A DNA stretch of 64,000 bases. Origin: Shewanella benthica. Lineage in GTDB: Bacteria; Pseudomonadota; Gammaproteobacteria; Enterobacterales; Shewanellaceae. The translations under genes were made by a program, and so were the position numbers. Below, one piece after another: positions 23,565 to 31,410 of this stretch. The notes below the pieces were generated by a model, which did no database searches, was not told the origin of the DNA, and worked only from the letters and a program-made list of their open reading frames with translations. Location of the stretch: assembly GCA_023284085.1 (NCBI GenBank), contig JAKVHY010000012.1, forward strand, positions 62,001-126,000, given 5' to 3'. Every line of letters starts with the position of its first letter. Position 1 is the stretch's first letter.

Positions 23565-25862
23565 TTAGCTACTTAAGGCGTAACCACCCTTGAGGTGGGC
23601 GATATTGCTAAATCCTAACCTTTGCATGGCTTGTGCGACAACCAGTGAACGGCTACCACTGCGACACACCAATACCCACTCGCTGGTTTTATCGGCTTGA
23701 TGCTGTTGAATAAATTGTACTAAGCGTGTCATAGGCACATTGATGCTTTTCGTTGTCTCCACCGTTTCCATGCCGAGGGAGTGCTGCAATGCATATTCGT
23801 GAGGCTCACGGATATCCACTAGCTTGATCTTGTTTGACTGAGCAAGCTCTAGCTTAAGGCTGGAGGCATCATATTCCTTGATGGCCAATTTCTGACAGTC
23901 GGAGGTGTAGGCACCGCACATGATTTCGGTGCCGACTTCATCGTTGAGGCTAGCGTCTAAGTTTGCTTTTCTACTGACAAACTGGCTCTCGGTTATTTGG
24001 CCCTTGAGCACATCATCGAGCAAAGAGTTACGCATCACTTCGGCTGTCAAGCTGGTGGTAAATTCGTTGTTATAGTCATGGCTGGCACAGAGTAAGGTGC
24101 TAGGGCCGATTAACTGTTCGAGTTGCTTCAAGCTGTGGAACATTTTATTTGAGCTACTTGATTCGAAGTTGGTTCTACCCAGACTGCCCATGAGTACGGT
24201 ATCGCCACAGAAGGCGAAATGCGTCGAACTCTTTAGCTTAGTGATGTCTGAGGTTAGCAAGAGGCTGATGCTGTCATCGGTATGACCCGGTGAGGCGACC
24301 TTAACCAGCGAGAGTTCACCTAACTTGATCATATCGAGTGCTATGCCATCAATTTGTATTTTAGCACTCGACTCAGGCCAACCTAAGTGATCACACTTCT
24401 GTTGCTTAAGGTGCTTCTGGGCCAGGGCGACGCGGCCCGAGATATGATCTGCATGGCCATGGGTATCGATAATGGCGATTGGCGCTAGTTGCTGGCACTC
24501 GAGCAGGGTGTTGATACGTTTCTCGAGCTCGGGTAGTGGATCGATAATCAGCGCCTGTTTCGTTTTCAGGTCTGCATAGATCCAAGTGCAACTCGCGCCG
24601 CCTCTGAGTTGTACCAGGCCATCGAGTGGCGCCCTATCTTCACTTAATTGAGTGTCATCTAACATCAGACAGCTGTGGGTTAACGCGCTGGCGGCAAGTT
24701 GAATCCTGTCGCAGGCGGCGTCGACCTCGGTTTGAGTCATGGCTGGGCCAAAAGAGAGGCGAATCGCCGACTCACTCTGCCAGGCGGGTAAGCCCATGGC
24801 ATCGAGTACGAAACTGCGGGTGACCTTAGCGCTACAAGCCGAGCCTGAGCTGACGCGAATATTCGCCGCATCGAAGAGATCCATGAGCTCCTTGCTGCTA
24901 AAGCCTGGAACGGCGAAGTTAAGCGTCGTGGCTACACTGTTTTCGAAGCTGTGGTTAAATACGATCTCAGGGAAAGCCGCAGTAAGACTCGATACCAGTT
25001 GTTGCCTGTATTGTTCAAGTTTTTCAGCGGTCGCGAAACATGAGTTTTCATGGTCGAGCAGCATCTCGAAGATCACATTGAGGGCGGCAAAACCTGGTAG
25101 GTTTTCTGTGCCTGAACGTAAGCCGCCCTCCTGGCCGCCACCTGCGATAAAGGGGGTGAAAGGGGCTGTGTCACGAATATAGAGGAAGCCAATGCCTTTT
25201 GGGGCATAGAGTTTGTGGCCGCTAAATGGGGCGTAGTCGATACTGGTTTCGCTCAGCTTTAGCGGACGCTTCCCCAGAGCCTGAACGCAATCAACCATCC
25301 AGAAGATATCGGCATGGTGATCACGAATCGTCTGTTCGAGCCGCTTGATATCTTGATATACACCCGTTTCGTTATTGACGGCCATGGTGCAGATCATCAA
25401 GGCATGAGGGACTTCTCGTGCGATGAATTCTAGGTCTAGAACCCCTAAACTGTCGACGGGAATGGCTTTAATTTCGGCATTGAGGCCTAAGATATTATTC
25501 CAATGTTCCAGTGAGTTTGGTACGGCTTTGTGCTCAGTGGCACCATAGAGAATTGAGTATTGTTTTCCCGGTTCGATATTTTCTCTGGCCGCGATAAGAG
25601 CAGACAATATTCCGGTTTGGATACCTTCGGTAGCGCCACTGGTAAAGATGAGTTTCCCCTCGCCCGTCCCCAGTAATGCCTTAGCTCGCTGTCTGGTTTG
25701 CTCCATCAAGTTCTTGGCTTGAAGGCCTGTGATATGGCTGCTACTTGGATTACCAAACAATTCTTCCATCGCTTTCAATGCAGCTTGTGCCGCTTGGGGA
25801 AGGACAGGAGTTGTGGCGTTGGCATCTAGGTAGATCTGGCTTAAATGGGCTACTTGACTCAT
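23565..25862 (-). CDS. Cysteine desulfurase / metallo-beta-lactamase / rhodanese fusion
   Basis: A 765-residue cytoplasmic protein with three enzyme domains. Residues 1-390 are a class V aminotransferase of the NifS/IscS type: the PLP lysine is in FSGHKLYAPKG (about 217) and the persulfide cysteine in SSGSACSAK (about 343). Residues 415-650 are an MBL fold of the ETHE1 persulfide dioxygenase kind, with THGHADHISG, SPGHTDDS, FCGDTVLMGSLGRTNF and ASHDYNNEF giving a full set of metal ligands. Residues 665-765 are a rhodanese with CRSGSR (about 732) and a closing HLKGGYALSS. Family knowledge suggests cysteine sulfur could be freed as persulfide, oxidised to sulfite and joined with sulfane sulfur on one chain. 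That path is inference. The start is the only ATG before the NifS domain. Confidence 0.88.
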   Translation of the reverse strand: MSQVAHLSQIYLDANATTPVLPQAAQAALKAMEELFGNPSSSHITGLQAKNLMEQTRQRAKALLGTGEGKLIFTSGATEGIQTGILSALIAARENIEPGKQYSILYGATEHKAVPNSLEHWNNILGLNAEIKAIPVDSLGVLDLEFIAREVPHALMICTMAVNNETGVYQDIKRLEQTIRDHHADIFWMVDCVQALGKRPLKLSETSIDYAPFSGHKLYAPKGIGFLYIRDTAPFTPFIAGGGQEGGLRSGTENLPGFAALNVIFEMLLDHENSCFATAEKLEQYRQQLVSSLTAAFPEIVFNHSFENSVATTLNFAVPGFSSKELMDLFDAANIRVSSGSACSAKVTRSFVLDAMGLPAWQSESAIRLSFGPAMTQTEVDAACDRIQLAASALTHSCLMLDDTQLSEDRAPLDGLVQLRGGASCTWIYADLKTKQALIIDPLPELEKRINTLLECQQLAPIAIIDTHGHADHISGRVALAQKHLKQQKCDHLGWPESSAKIQIDGIALDMIKLGELSLVKVASPGHTDDSISLLLTSDITKLKSSTHFAFCGDTVLMGSLGRTNFESSSSNKMFHSLKQLEQLIGPSTLLCASHDYNNEFTTSLTAEVMRNSLLDDVLKGQITESQFVSRKANLDASLNDEVGTEIMCGAYTSDCQKLAIKEYDASSLKLELAQSNKIKLVDIREPHEYALQHSLGMETVETTKSINVPMTRLVQFIQQHQADKTSEWVLVCRSGSRSLVVAQAMQRLGFSNIAHLKGGYALSS

Positions 25863-26042
25863 GAAGGACGCTCGTCTTGTTGTTTGGCTTTTCGTTATAC
25901 AAGTGCACGTAAAACATGCTTAATAAAATAACACTTATATAACTATTTGATATATGTAATTCGATGCGGTTATATTAGCAGTTTGACTTAAATGATCAAG
26001 ATCACATTTTTAGTTTTTTAAAGTGCTGAAAGTATGGATTGA

Positions 26043-26062
26043 TGAGCCCCTATTGGAGCTCA
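26043..26062. repeat. Hairpin downstream of the phosphatase gene
   Basis: TGAGCCCC and GGAGCTCA pair with one mismatch around TATT, 34 bases past the stop of the minus-strand phosphatase gene. There is no T-run on either side, so a terminator role is doubtful. Confidence 0.4.
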
Positions 26063-26095
26063 TTATCTCAGCAATGTCTGTGATCTCTTGCTGGT

Positions 26096-26677
26096 TTAAT
26101 GCTGGTATTTGGCCTTGACCGTTTCGATCAAGGTATTCCATTGAGGATACTCTTGCAGACTTTGTTCTAGATCGCCCCAAGGTGCTAGAGTTTGCTGTTT
26201 GTAGGCTAGGCTATCTTCTGCGCCTTGTTTGATTTGATAAAGATAATAAAAGGCAGAAGCGCGATAATTGGCGGCGCAGTGAACCAGTATATCTTTGCCT
26301 TTGTTGGCATCCATAATGTCGAAGAAACGCTCGATGTCAGTTATCTTTGGTTGCGTCCAATTCACCGAGACATGTTCATACTGCATACCTAGACTCGTGA
26401 CTAGGCTAGCTTCATTAGCATGACCATTTGGGTTGCCATCGGGAATGAGGTTGATCACGACTTCTACCCCCGCAGAGGCGAGCTTTTCAAACTCCGCCTT
26501 ACTGGGCAGTCCTGCAGTGATCACAGTGTCGCTATTAAACTGTACTGCTTTGATATCTTGCAGGGATTCAGGTGAAATCGCCGCTTGGGCTAGGTTTGAA
26601 AAAAGTCCAGTCGATAGCAGCACTGTTGAGGCAAGGCTGGTTGCGATTAAGCTTGCCAATAACGTCCGTTTGTTCAT
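26096..26677 (-). CDS. Exported DUF442/BLH-like protein tyrosine phosphatase
   Basis: A 193-residue protein with a signal peptide (ending GLFSNLAQA), so it should act in the periplasm. The catalytic loop VHCAANYRASAF has the form C-x4-R seen in the beta-lactamase-hydrolase-like (DUF442) phosphatases, where it is usually CRSGTR; ordinary tyrosine phosphatases have C-x5-R. The upstream EVVINLIPDGNPNGHANEASL resembles the conserved INLR stretch of that family. In known Blh proteins this domain is fused to an ETHE1-type MBL domain; here an MBL domain lies in the neighbouring fusion gene. Substrate unknown. Confidence 0.72.
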   Translation of the reverse strand: MNKRTLLASLIATSLASTVLLSTGLFSNLAQAAISPESLQDIKAVQFNSDTVITAGLPSKAEFEKLASAGVEVVINLIPDGNPNGHANEASLVTSLGMQYEHVSVNWTQPKITDIERFFDIMDANKGKDILVHCAANYRASAFYYLYQIKQGAEDSLAYKQQTLAPWGDLEQSLQEYPQWNTLIETVKAKYQH

Positions 26678-26834
26678 TTTGCTAAACCTCTGTGATTAAT
26701 AACTCTAAGGTTAGTCTGCTTAACATTGTCTTAGTTCAGGCTGAGTGCTCACAGTGTTAACTGAACTTTAAAAAATCTATTTTTGTGAGCTGAGCCTAGC
26801 CTTGATTAAGATATCAAGGCTAATTCTTCCTGCC

Positions 26835-27296
26835 CTATATCTTTACTTTTATGACTACCTTACGTACTTGTTGAGGCGATGTGCTAGTACCCGGCATATG
26901 CATATCCTGGGGGAAAAAAATGGCAAACATGCCGGCCTTAAACGGGATGAATGCAGCATCACTTTTATTACTTTCATAATCGAATTCGGCGTAATCATGC
27001 TTGGCAAAGTAGGGCTTTGAAGGTGTCTGGTCTGCTAAAGGAAGGTAGCCGAACTCTTCTTCACCACTCACCACATATTGTACGTCGATATACTGCTGGT
27101 GGACCTCAAAGGGCTCAACTTCACGGGGTTTAGTCTCGTAGTCATTGACGATAACGAAGAGGTTCTTGCCATCGAGTTCATAGTTACCGACATCCACTTT
27201 GGTGAAATCAGTCTCGGCTAGATGAGCTAAAGCAGCTGCTATTCGTGGGCTGATGTGTGAGTAAAGGTCTTGGTTATTTAAGGTATCGACGATCAT
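26835..27296 (-). CDS. YhcH/YjgK/YiaL family protein
   Basis: A 153-residue cupin-like protein of the DUF386 family. The ATG at 27296 is chosen because MIVDTLNNQDLY is the usual family start and gives the usual length; a longer frame reaches an ATG at 27344. Signatures are VGNYELDGKNLFVIVNDYET, the metal-site stretch EVHQQYIDVQYVVSGEE and the closing FAIFFPQDMHMPG. Members such as E. coli YhcH occur in sialic acid and sugar operons and are thought to act on sugars or anomers, but no sugar genes are close by, so the role here is open. Confidence 0.85.
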   Translation of the reverse strand: MIVDTLNNQDLYSHISPRIAAALAHLAETDFTKVDVGNYELDGKNLFVIVNDYETKPREVEPFEVHQQYIDVQYVVSGEEEFGYLPLADQTPSKPYFAKHDYAEFDYESNKSDAAFIPFKAGMFAIFFPQDMHMPGTSTSPQQVRKVVIKVKI

Positions 27297-27436
27297 TTTG
27301 GGCTCTGACTCGTTTGCTATTGAAGGCACGAGTTTAGCGCTCATGCCATTTTATACCAAGCCTAGTAATAAATCGGAGCGCACAAGAGTCATTAGATGAT
27401 TCAAGGTGCTAGCGTCTATTGACTGTGTATCTGGCG

Positions 27437-27862
27437 CTAGGCAAGTTTTATCTCGAAAGGAATATCTCGCTGCTCAAACGCCGCTTTCAGCTGTTTCGTC
27501 GTTTTTGACTTAGGTTTTAGTGGGAAACTGATCTTGCCCTTGGTGGCGTGGATAAACAGCTGGTCACCGAGTAAACGTACCGAGTCGATCTCATCATATT
27601 TGACTGACAGATCTTTTGCAGACCCCCAATCGCTCTCTATAGAAAGCTTAATAAATTTAACTGAATTAGTGGTAAATTGTATCCGTTGTTGCCAGATAAA
27701 ATATATCCAGCTGATGCAGGTGCAGATAAACAACAGCGGCACCACCAGGTCCCAGCCAGAGTCGAAAGAGCTCACCTTAATAATAAATAATATGTAGGCC
27801 GTTGAGACAATGCCTATGATCATGCATAGGGTTTTGAAGGGGCGAATTTGGGTGTCTTCCAT
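27437..27862 (-). CDS. Small membrane protein with a cytoplasmic PH-like domain
   Basis: A 141-residue protein I cannot name. Two hydrophobic segments lie near residues 11-29 (LCMIIGIVSTAYILFIIKV) and 38-56 (DLVVPLLFICTCISWIYFIW). The rest is a soluble strand-rich part, QFTTNSVKFIKLSIESDW to FPLKPKSKTTKQLKAAFEQRDIPFEI, with the strand spacing and final helix of bacterial PH-like domains. It runs in the same direction as YhcH and is divergent from the patatin gene. Function unknown. Confidence 0.55.
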   Translation of the reverse strand: MEDTQIRPFKTLCMIIGIVSTAYILFIIKVSSFDSGWDLVVPLLFICTCISWIYFIWQQRIQFTTNSVKFIKLSIESDWGSAKDLSVKYDEIDSVRLLGDQLFIHATKGKISFPLKPKSKTTKQLKAAFEQRDIPFEIKLA

Positions 27863-27974
27863 GTTTGATATTCCTTATCAAATGTTTCCTTTCCTTAAGC
27901 TATATTAGCTCCTCTATTTTAAAAAGTTAATTTTTGTTAAATAATGTCACTGAAATATTTTTTGGAGAAATGAT

Positions 27975-29033
27975 TTGCCTGCACTGCGCTTCCTCGCGGG
28001 ACCGACCGCATACAATAAAATCGAAGAGGGTGGTCTTAAGCCCGAGTTATTTTCTCAACTGCTGGCGGCATCCGGTGGCCCTAAGTGGATTGGCATTGCC
28101 GGGTTGGATAAATATCTATTTGGTGAATTTTTTAAAGACAAAAAAGAGCCATTGCATACCTTGGGGGCATCTTCCGGCGCATGGCGATTAGCCTGTCTGG
28201 CTCAAGATAATCCATTATCTGCCTATGCCCGTTTAGAGGATCTATATATAGGCCAAAGATATGATATTAAGCCGACTCCACAGGATGTATCGGAGCAGGT
28301 TAAGCTGATTATTCGTGGCCTTCTGGGTGATGCGGCGGGGAAAGATATCGTCGGGAATCAGATAATCAAGAGTCATTTTTTAGCGTGCCGGGGGAAACAT
28401 TTGAACCGTTTTCCTAGTCGGTTGGCATTAGGCTTAGGTCTCGCCACTACGGCGGCGGCAAACCTAATTAGCCGCAGAACGCTGGGGCTTAACTTCGAGC
28501 GGTTTTTATTTAGCTCATTGGATGCCGGCTCTCCTTTTAATACACTTAACGATCTTCCCAGTAAGCATATTGGATTGAGTGGAGATAATATTGCTCAGGT
28601 ATTATTAGCTACCGGCTCTATTCCTTGGGTGCTCGCACCGGTAACCGATATTCATGGAGCGCCGCGGGGGCATTATTATGATGGTGGTATCATAGATTAC
28701 CATTTCGATTTGCCACTTTCCCATGCCCAAGGGCTGACTATCTACCCTCATTTTTATCCTAGAATTACTCCTGGCTGGTTCGATAAATCTTTGCCTTGGC
28801 GACAGGCGAAAACGAACTATCACAATGCACTCATTATTGCGCCCAGTGATGAGTATCTGGCCTCTTTACCCTATGGAAAATTGCCTGATCGTAGTGACTT
28901 TAAACATCTTAGCAGCGAGGAAAGAATGGCATATTGGTATAAAACTATTGCTATGAGCGAGGTGTTAGCGGATGAGTTTTCTGAAGTAATGGCTAAAGAG
29001 TCTATTATGGATCGTCTCGAGCCTTTCTATTAA
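27975..29033 (+). CDS. Patatin-like phospholipase
   Basis: A 352-residue protein starting at TTG; GGAG lies about eight bases upstream, and the nearby ATG at 27971 is out of frame. The nucleophile elbow is LGASSGAWR (G-x-S-x-G, about residues 61-69), the oxyanion stretch may be AASGGPKWIG, and the second catalytic residue is in YYDGGIIDYHF (D-G-G). These features define patatin-type lipid acyl hydrolases. There is no signal peptide, so it probably acts on membrane lipids from the cytoplasm. No linked partner is evident. Confidence 0.72.
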   Translation: MPALRFLAGPTAYNKIEEGGLKPELFSQLLAASGGPKWIGIAGLDKYLFGEFFKDKKEPLHTLGASSGAWRLACLAQDNPLSAYARLEDLYIGQRYDIKPTPQDVSEQVKLIIRGLLGDAAGKDIVGNQIIKSHFLACRGKHLNRFPSRLALGLGLATTAAANLISRRTLGLNFERFLFSSLDAGSPFNTLNDLPSKHIGLSGDNIAQVLLATGSIPWVLAPVTDIHGAPRGHYYDGGIIDYHFDLPLSHAQGLTIYPHFYPRITPGWFDKSLPWRQAKTNYHNALIIAPSDEYLASLPYGKLPDRSDFKHLSSEERMAYWYKTIAMSEVLADEFSEVMAKESIMDRLEPFY

Positions 29034-29307
29034 CTTCTTCTATCCAGTTAATTTCTATTGCAACAAATACTGGCTAATGTATGTCTAATACAGTGAGGGG
29101 ATGGTCTAGCTCCAGTACCGCAGATAATGTTGAAAATAGGCAACAAAAACAGATTTTTTTGTTTTTTCGTCTTAATAAAGGCTCAAATGCGTTCAATTCG
29201 CAGTTAATTCTGTAACTGCTACACTTTAGGAATATTGCCTTGGCAGTTTCTAAATTCGAGAGAGACAGCGCTTTTGTCAGTCACTTAGCCTTAGGCAGGA
29301 GGTTACG

Positions 29308-29883
29308 ATGCGAACACAGGAGATGGCGTTAATCACGCGAGATGCCGTGTTGCTGCCCGATGGCAGACTCGAAATTAGGATTGTGGGTCCTGCATATTTA
29401 AAGGTGATTGCGGATGTGCTTAAAGGTAAGTACCCCTTAGCTTTCGGCATGCTCCTACCTAATGGCAGGCCCCCCTGTTACCCCAATGCCACTCAGTGTG
29501 AAATCATCGATTTCAACCTACTCAATGATGACTCATTAGGCATAGTTTTAGAAGGTAAGCAGAGAGTGAAGGTGTTATCGGCGGCTCAGAACAGGGATGG
29601 TGTGTGGATCACCAAAACCTTGCCTTGTAATAATTGGTGTGAAGAGCCGATAAGAGGGGAGTTTGAATTGATCAGTGCGGCTTTAGAGCAGTTTTATGAA
29701 GTGAACCCTGATCTATTTGGCCTCTATTCCAATCTACATCTCGATGATGCGACTTGGGTCAGCCAACGTTGGCTCGAGGTGCTTCCCTTGTACAGTAAAG
29801 ATAAGCAAGTATTGATGAATCAACCCGATTGCCACAAGACCATGAACTTCGTGCTTGAACTGATCAAGTCTCACGCGGGGTAA
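29308..29883 (+). CDS. LON substrate-binding domain protein
   Basis: A 191-residue protein consisting of the N-terminal domain of Lon proteases without the ATPase or protease parts. The ATG at 29308 has a near-perfect AGGAGG seven bases upstream. Recognisable parts are VLLPDGRLEIRIVGPAYLKVI, ATQCEIIDFNLLNDDSLGIVLEGKQRVKVL and the helical C-terminal half with LEVLPLYSKDKQVLM. Such stand-alone domains are widespread in proteobacteria; some may bind unfolded or tagged proteins, but no activity is established. A hairpin-repeat array starts almost at the stop codon. Confidence 0.8.
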   Translation: MRTQEMALITRDAVLLPDGRLEIRIVGPAYLKVIADVLKGKYPLAFGMLLPNGRPPCYPNATQCEIIDFNLLNDDSLGIVLEGKQRVKVLSAAQNRDGVWITKTLPCNNWCEEPIRGEFELISAALEQFYEVNPDLFGLYSNLHLDDATWVSQRWLEVLPLYSKDKQVLMNQPDCHKTMNFVLELIKSHAG

Positions 29884-29884
29884 A

Positions 29885-30130
29885 GTGTGGGGTCGCTGCG
29901 CTTCGAGAACGCTTCGCTCCCAAAACGCTTCGCGTCGAGAGCGTTCGTAAACTCACTTCTAGGACGCCAACAAGTTGGCTGCGAGACAAGAGCTAAAGCT
30001 TTTCTCGCAGCGGCTTTGCCGCGTTCTCGCAGTGACGGAGTTACGTTCTAGCAGCAGCTTTGCTGCGTTCTCGCAGGGCGCAGCCCGTCCTCGCAGTGAC
30101 GAAGTCACGTCCTAGCAGCAGCTTTTCTGC
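29885..30130. repeat. Array of linker-plus-hairpin micro-repeats
   Basis: From 30004 to 30129 six units of about 22 bp follow each other. Each has a linker of the form CGTYCTMGCAG and a small hairpin: CGGCTTTGCCG, TGACGGAGTTA, CAGCTTTGCTG, GGCGCAGCCC, TGACGAAGTCA and CAGCTTTTCTG. Stem sequences differ but stay complementary; loops are three or more bases. A further unit in reverse orientation is at 29951-29979 (GCCAACAAGTTGGC). The 29888-29945 part has related CGCTTCG/CGAGAACG motifs. A shorter array of the same family is at 4155-4254. Confidence 0.85.
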
Positions 30131-30170
30131 TAAAATACCCTGTCTTTTTTCCGATATTTTTTGAGTTAAC

Positions 30171-31097
30171 ATGCTTTCATCCGTTCGTGCTTCTCAAGCT
30201 TCCTATGTCGTGCTTCCTGAAAATGTGACCGATAAACCGACCGTATTGAGCTTTCTTGTCGACCGTTTCGAACAGGTCGGTAGTGATGTTTGGCGAGAGC
30301 GTATCATTGATGGCAAGGTGCATTGGCAAGATGGCTCTCTTATCGAGTTAGGTACTGCTTTCAAACCCAGGGCGCGAGTCTATTATTACCGTGAAGTGAA
30401 GTCCGAGACTAAGGTGCCTTTCGAGGAGAAGATCCTTTATCGGGATGAGCAGATCATATTAGCTTTTAAGCCTCATTTTTTGGCGCTTCACCCCAGTGGT
30501 AATTTCGTCAACGAATGTTTGGTTAATCGATTACGGATTAAAACTGGCATAGAGACACTAGTACCCGCTCATAGGCTAGACAGAGCAACGGCAGGCATAG
30601 TGCTTATGATCCTCAATCCCGAAGCGCGCAGTCAGTATCACGACCTGTTTAAGAATCATAAAATAACCAAAGAATATCAAGCGTTAGCAAAATTAACTCC
30701 TGAGCTATTGGCTTGCCATCAAGCTGGCGAACTAGTACTTCCTATCCAGTGGACAGTGAAGAACCGCATGGTGAAAGGCGAGCCTAGTTTTACCATGAAA
30801 GTGGTCGAGGGAGACTCCAATACCCACTCTGAGATCAGCTTGATTCAGGTGATAAATGAAATAGGCGTTTTTGACTTATCTCCTATCACGGGACGCACCC
30901 ATCAGCTAAGAGTACATATGCAAAGTTTAGGCATGCCCATACTCAATGATACTTGCTATCCAAATTTACAGCCTAAGTCTGCTGATGACTATGCTCACCC
31001 CCTGAAATTAGTGGCTAAGCGATTGAAGTTTAAAGATCCTCTGACTTCGCAGCCCCACGATATTCAGATCGATGGGATCACACACCTATTGAAATGA
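30171..31097 (+). CDS. RluA-family pseudouridine synthase
   Basis: A 308-residue enzyme that should isomerise uridine to pseudouridine in rRNA or tRNA. The catalytic motif is PAHRLDRATAGIVLM with the aspartate at about residue 137. It is preceded by YRDEQIILAFKPHFLALHPSGNF, the family's conserved start of the catalytic fold, and followed by PITGRTHQLRVHMQSLGMPI. The N-terminal 90 residues may be a reduced S4-like RNA-binding region (SFLVDRFEQVGSDVWRERIIDGKVHW). The exact target base cannot be told; it is not one of the well-marked RluA, RluC or RluD forms. The first ATG is 41 bases after the repeat array. Confidence 0.88.
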   Translation: MLSSVRASQASYVVLPENVTDKPTVLSFLVDRFEQVGSDVWRERIIDGKVHWQDGSLIELGTAFKPRARVYYYREVKSETKVPFEEKILYRDEQIILAFKPHFLALHPSGNFVNECLVNRLRIKTGIETLVPAHRLDRATAGIVLMILNPEARSQYHDLFKNHKITKEYQALAKLTPELLACHQAGELVLPIQWTVKNRMVKGEPSFTMKVVEGDSNTHSEISLIQVINEIGVFDLSPITGRTHQLRVHMQSLGMPILNDTCYPNLQPKSADDYAHPLKLVAKRLKFKDPLTSQPHDIQIDGITHLLK

Positions 31098-31410
31098 CTT
31101 TTTGAGTTTACTTTCTCTCCTTCTCCTTCTGCCTTCTCTCATTTATCAGTCTGATTAATCATTGTTCATCTCGGTTGTACGTCACATGCTGCTAAAATAA
31201 AATGCTGCATATATCACGATTAAATAGCCAATAAAACCACGAAATTGAAACAAGTGGAGGTTATTCACTTCATTTGTTGGTTTTTTTGGTGTTTAGTTAT
31301 CGATTGTGTTGGCGTTTTGTCCTAAAGATGTTCTCTGGTGAGCCTAAATATGGCTTGGTTATCTATGCTTAGATTTGTAGTAAAAATTTATTAGAAGTAG
31401 GCGGTATTTT
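31098..31410. other. AT-rich intergenic region before the polysaccharide operon
   Basis: Some 310 bases without a gene. A pyrimidine-only tract (31113-31140) follows the pseudouridine synthase gene. The remaining AT-rich sequence presumably holds the promoter of the TackOD1-GT2-HlyD operon; I see no clear operator or riboswitch. Confidence 0.5.

Noticed and set aside
29951..30130. Possible CRISPR array
   Set aside because: The constant parts are 10-11 bases and the variable parts are palindromes of 10-11 bases; CRISPR spacers are longer and not self-complementary, and no cas gene is present.
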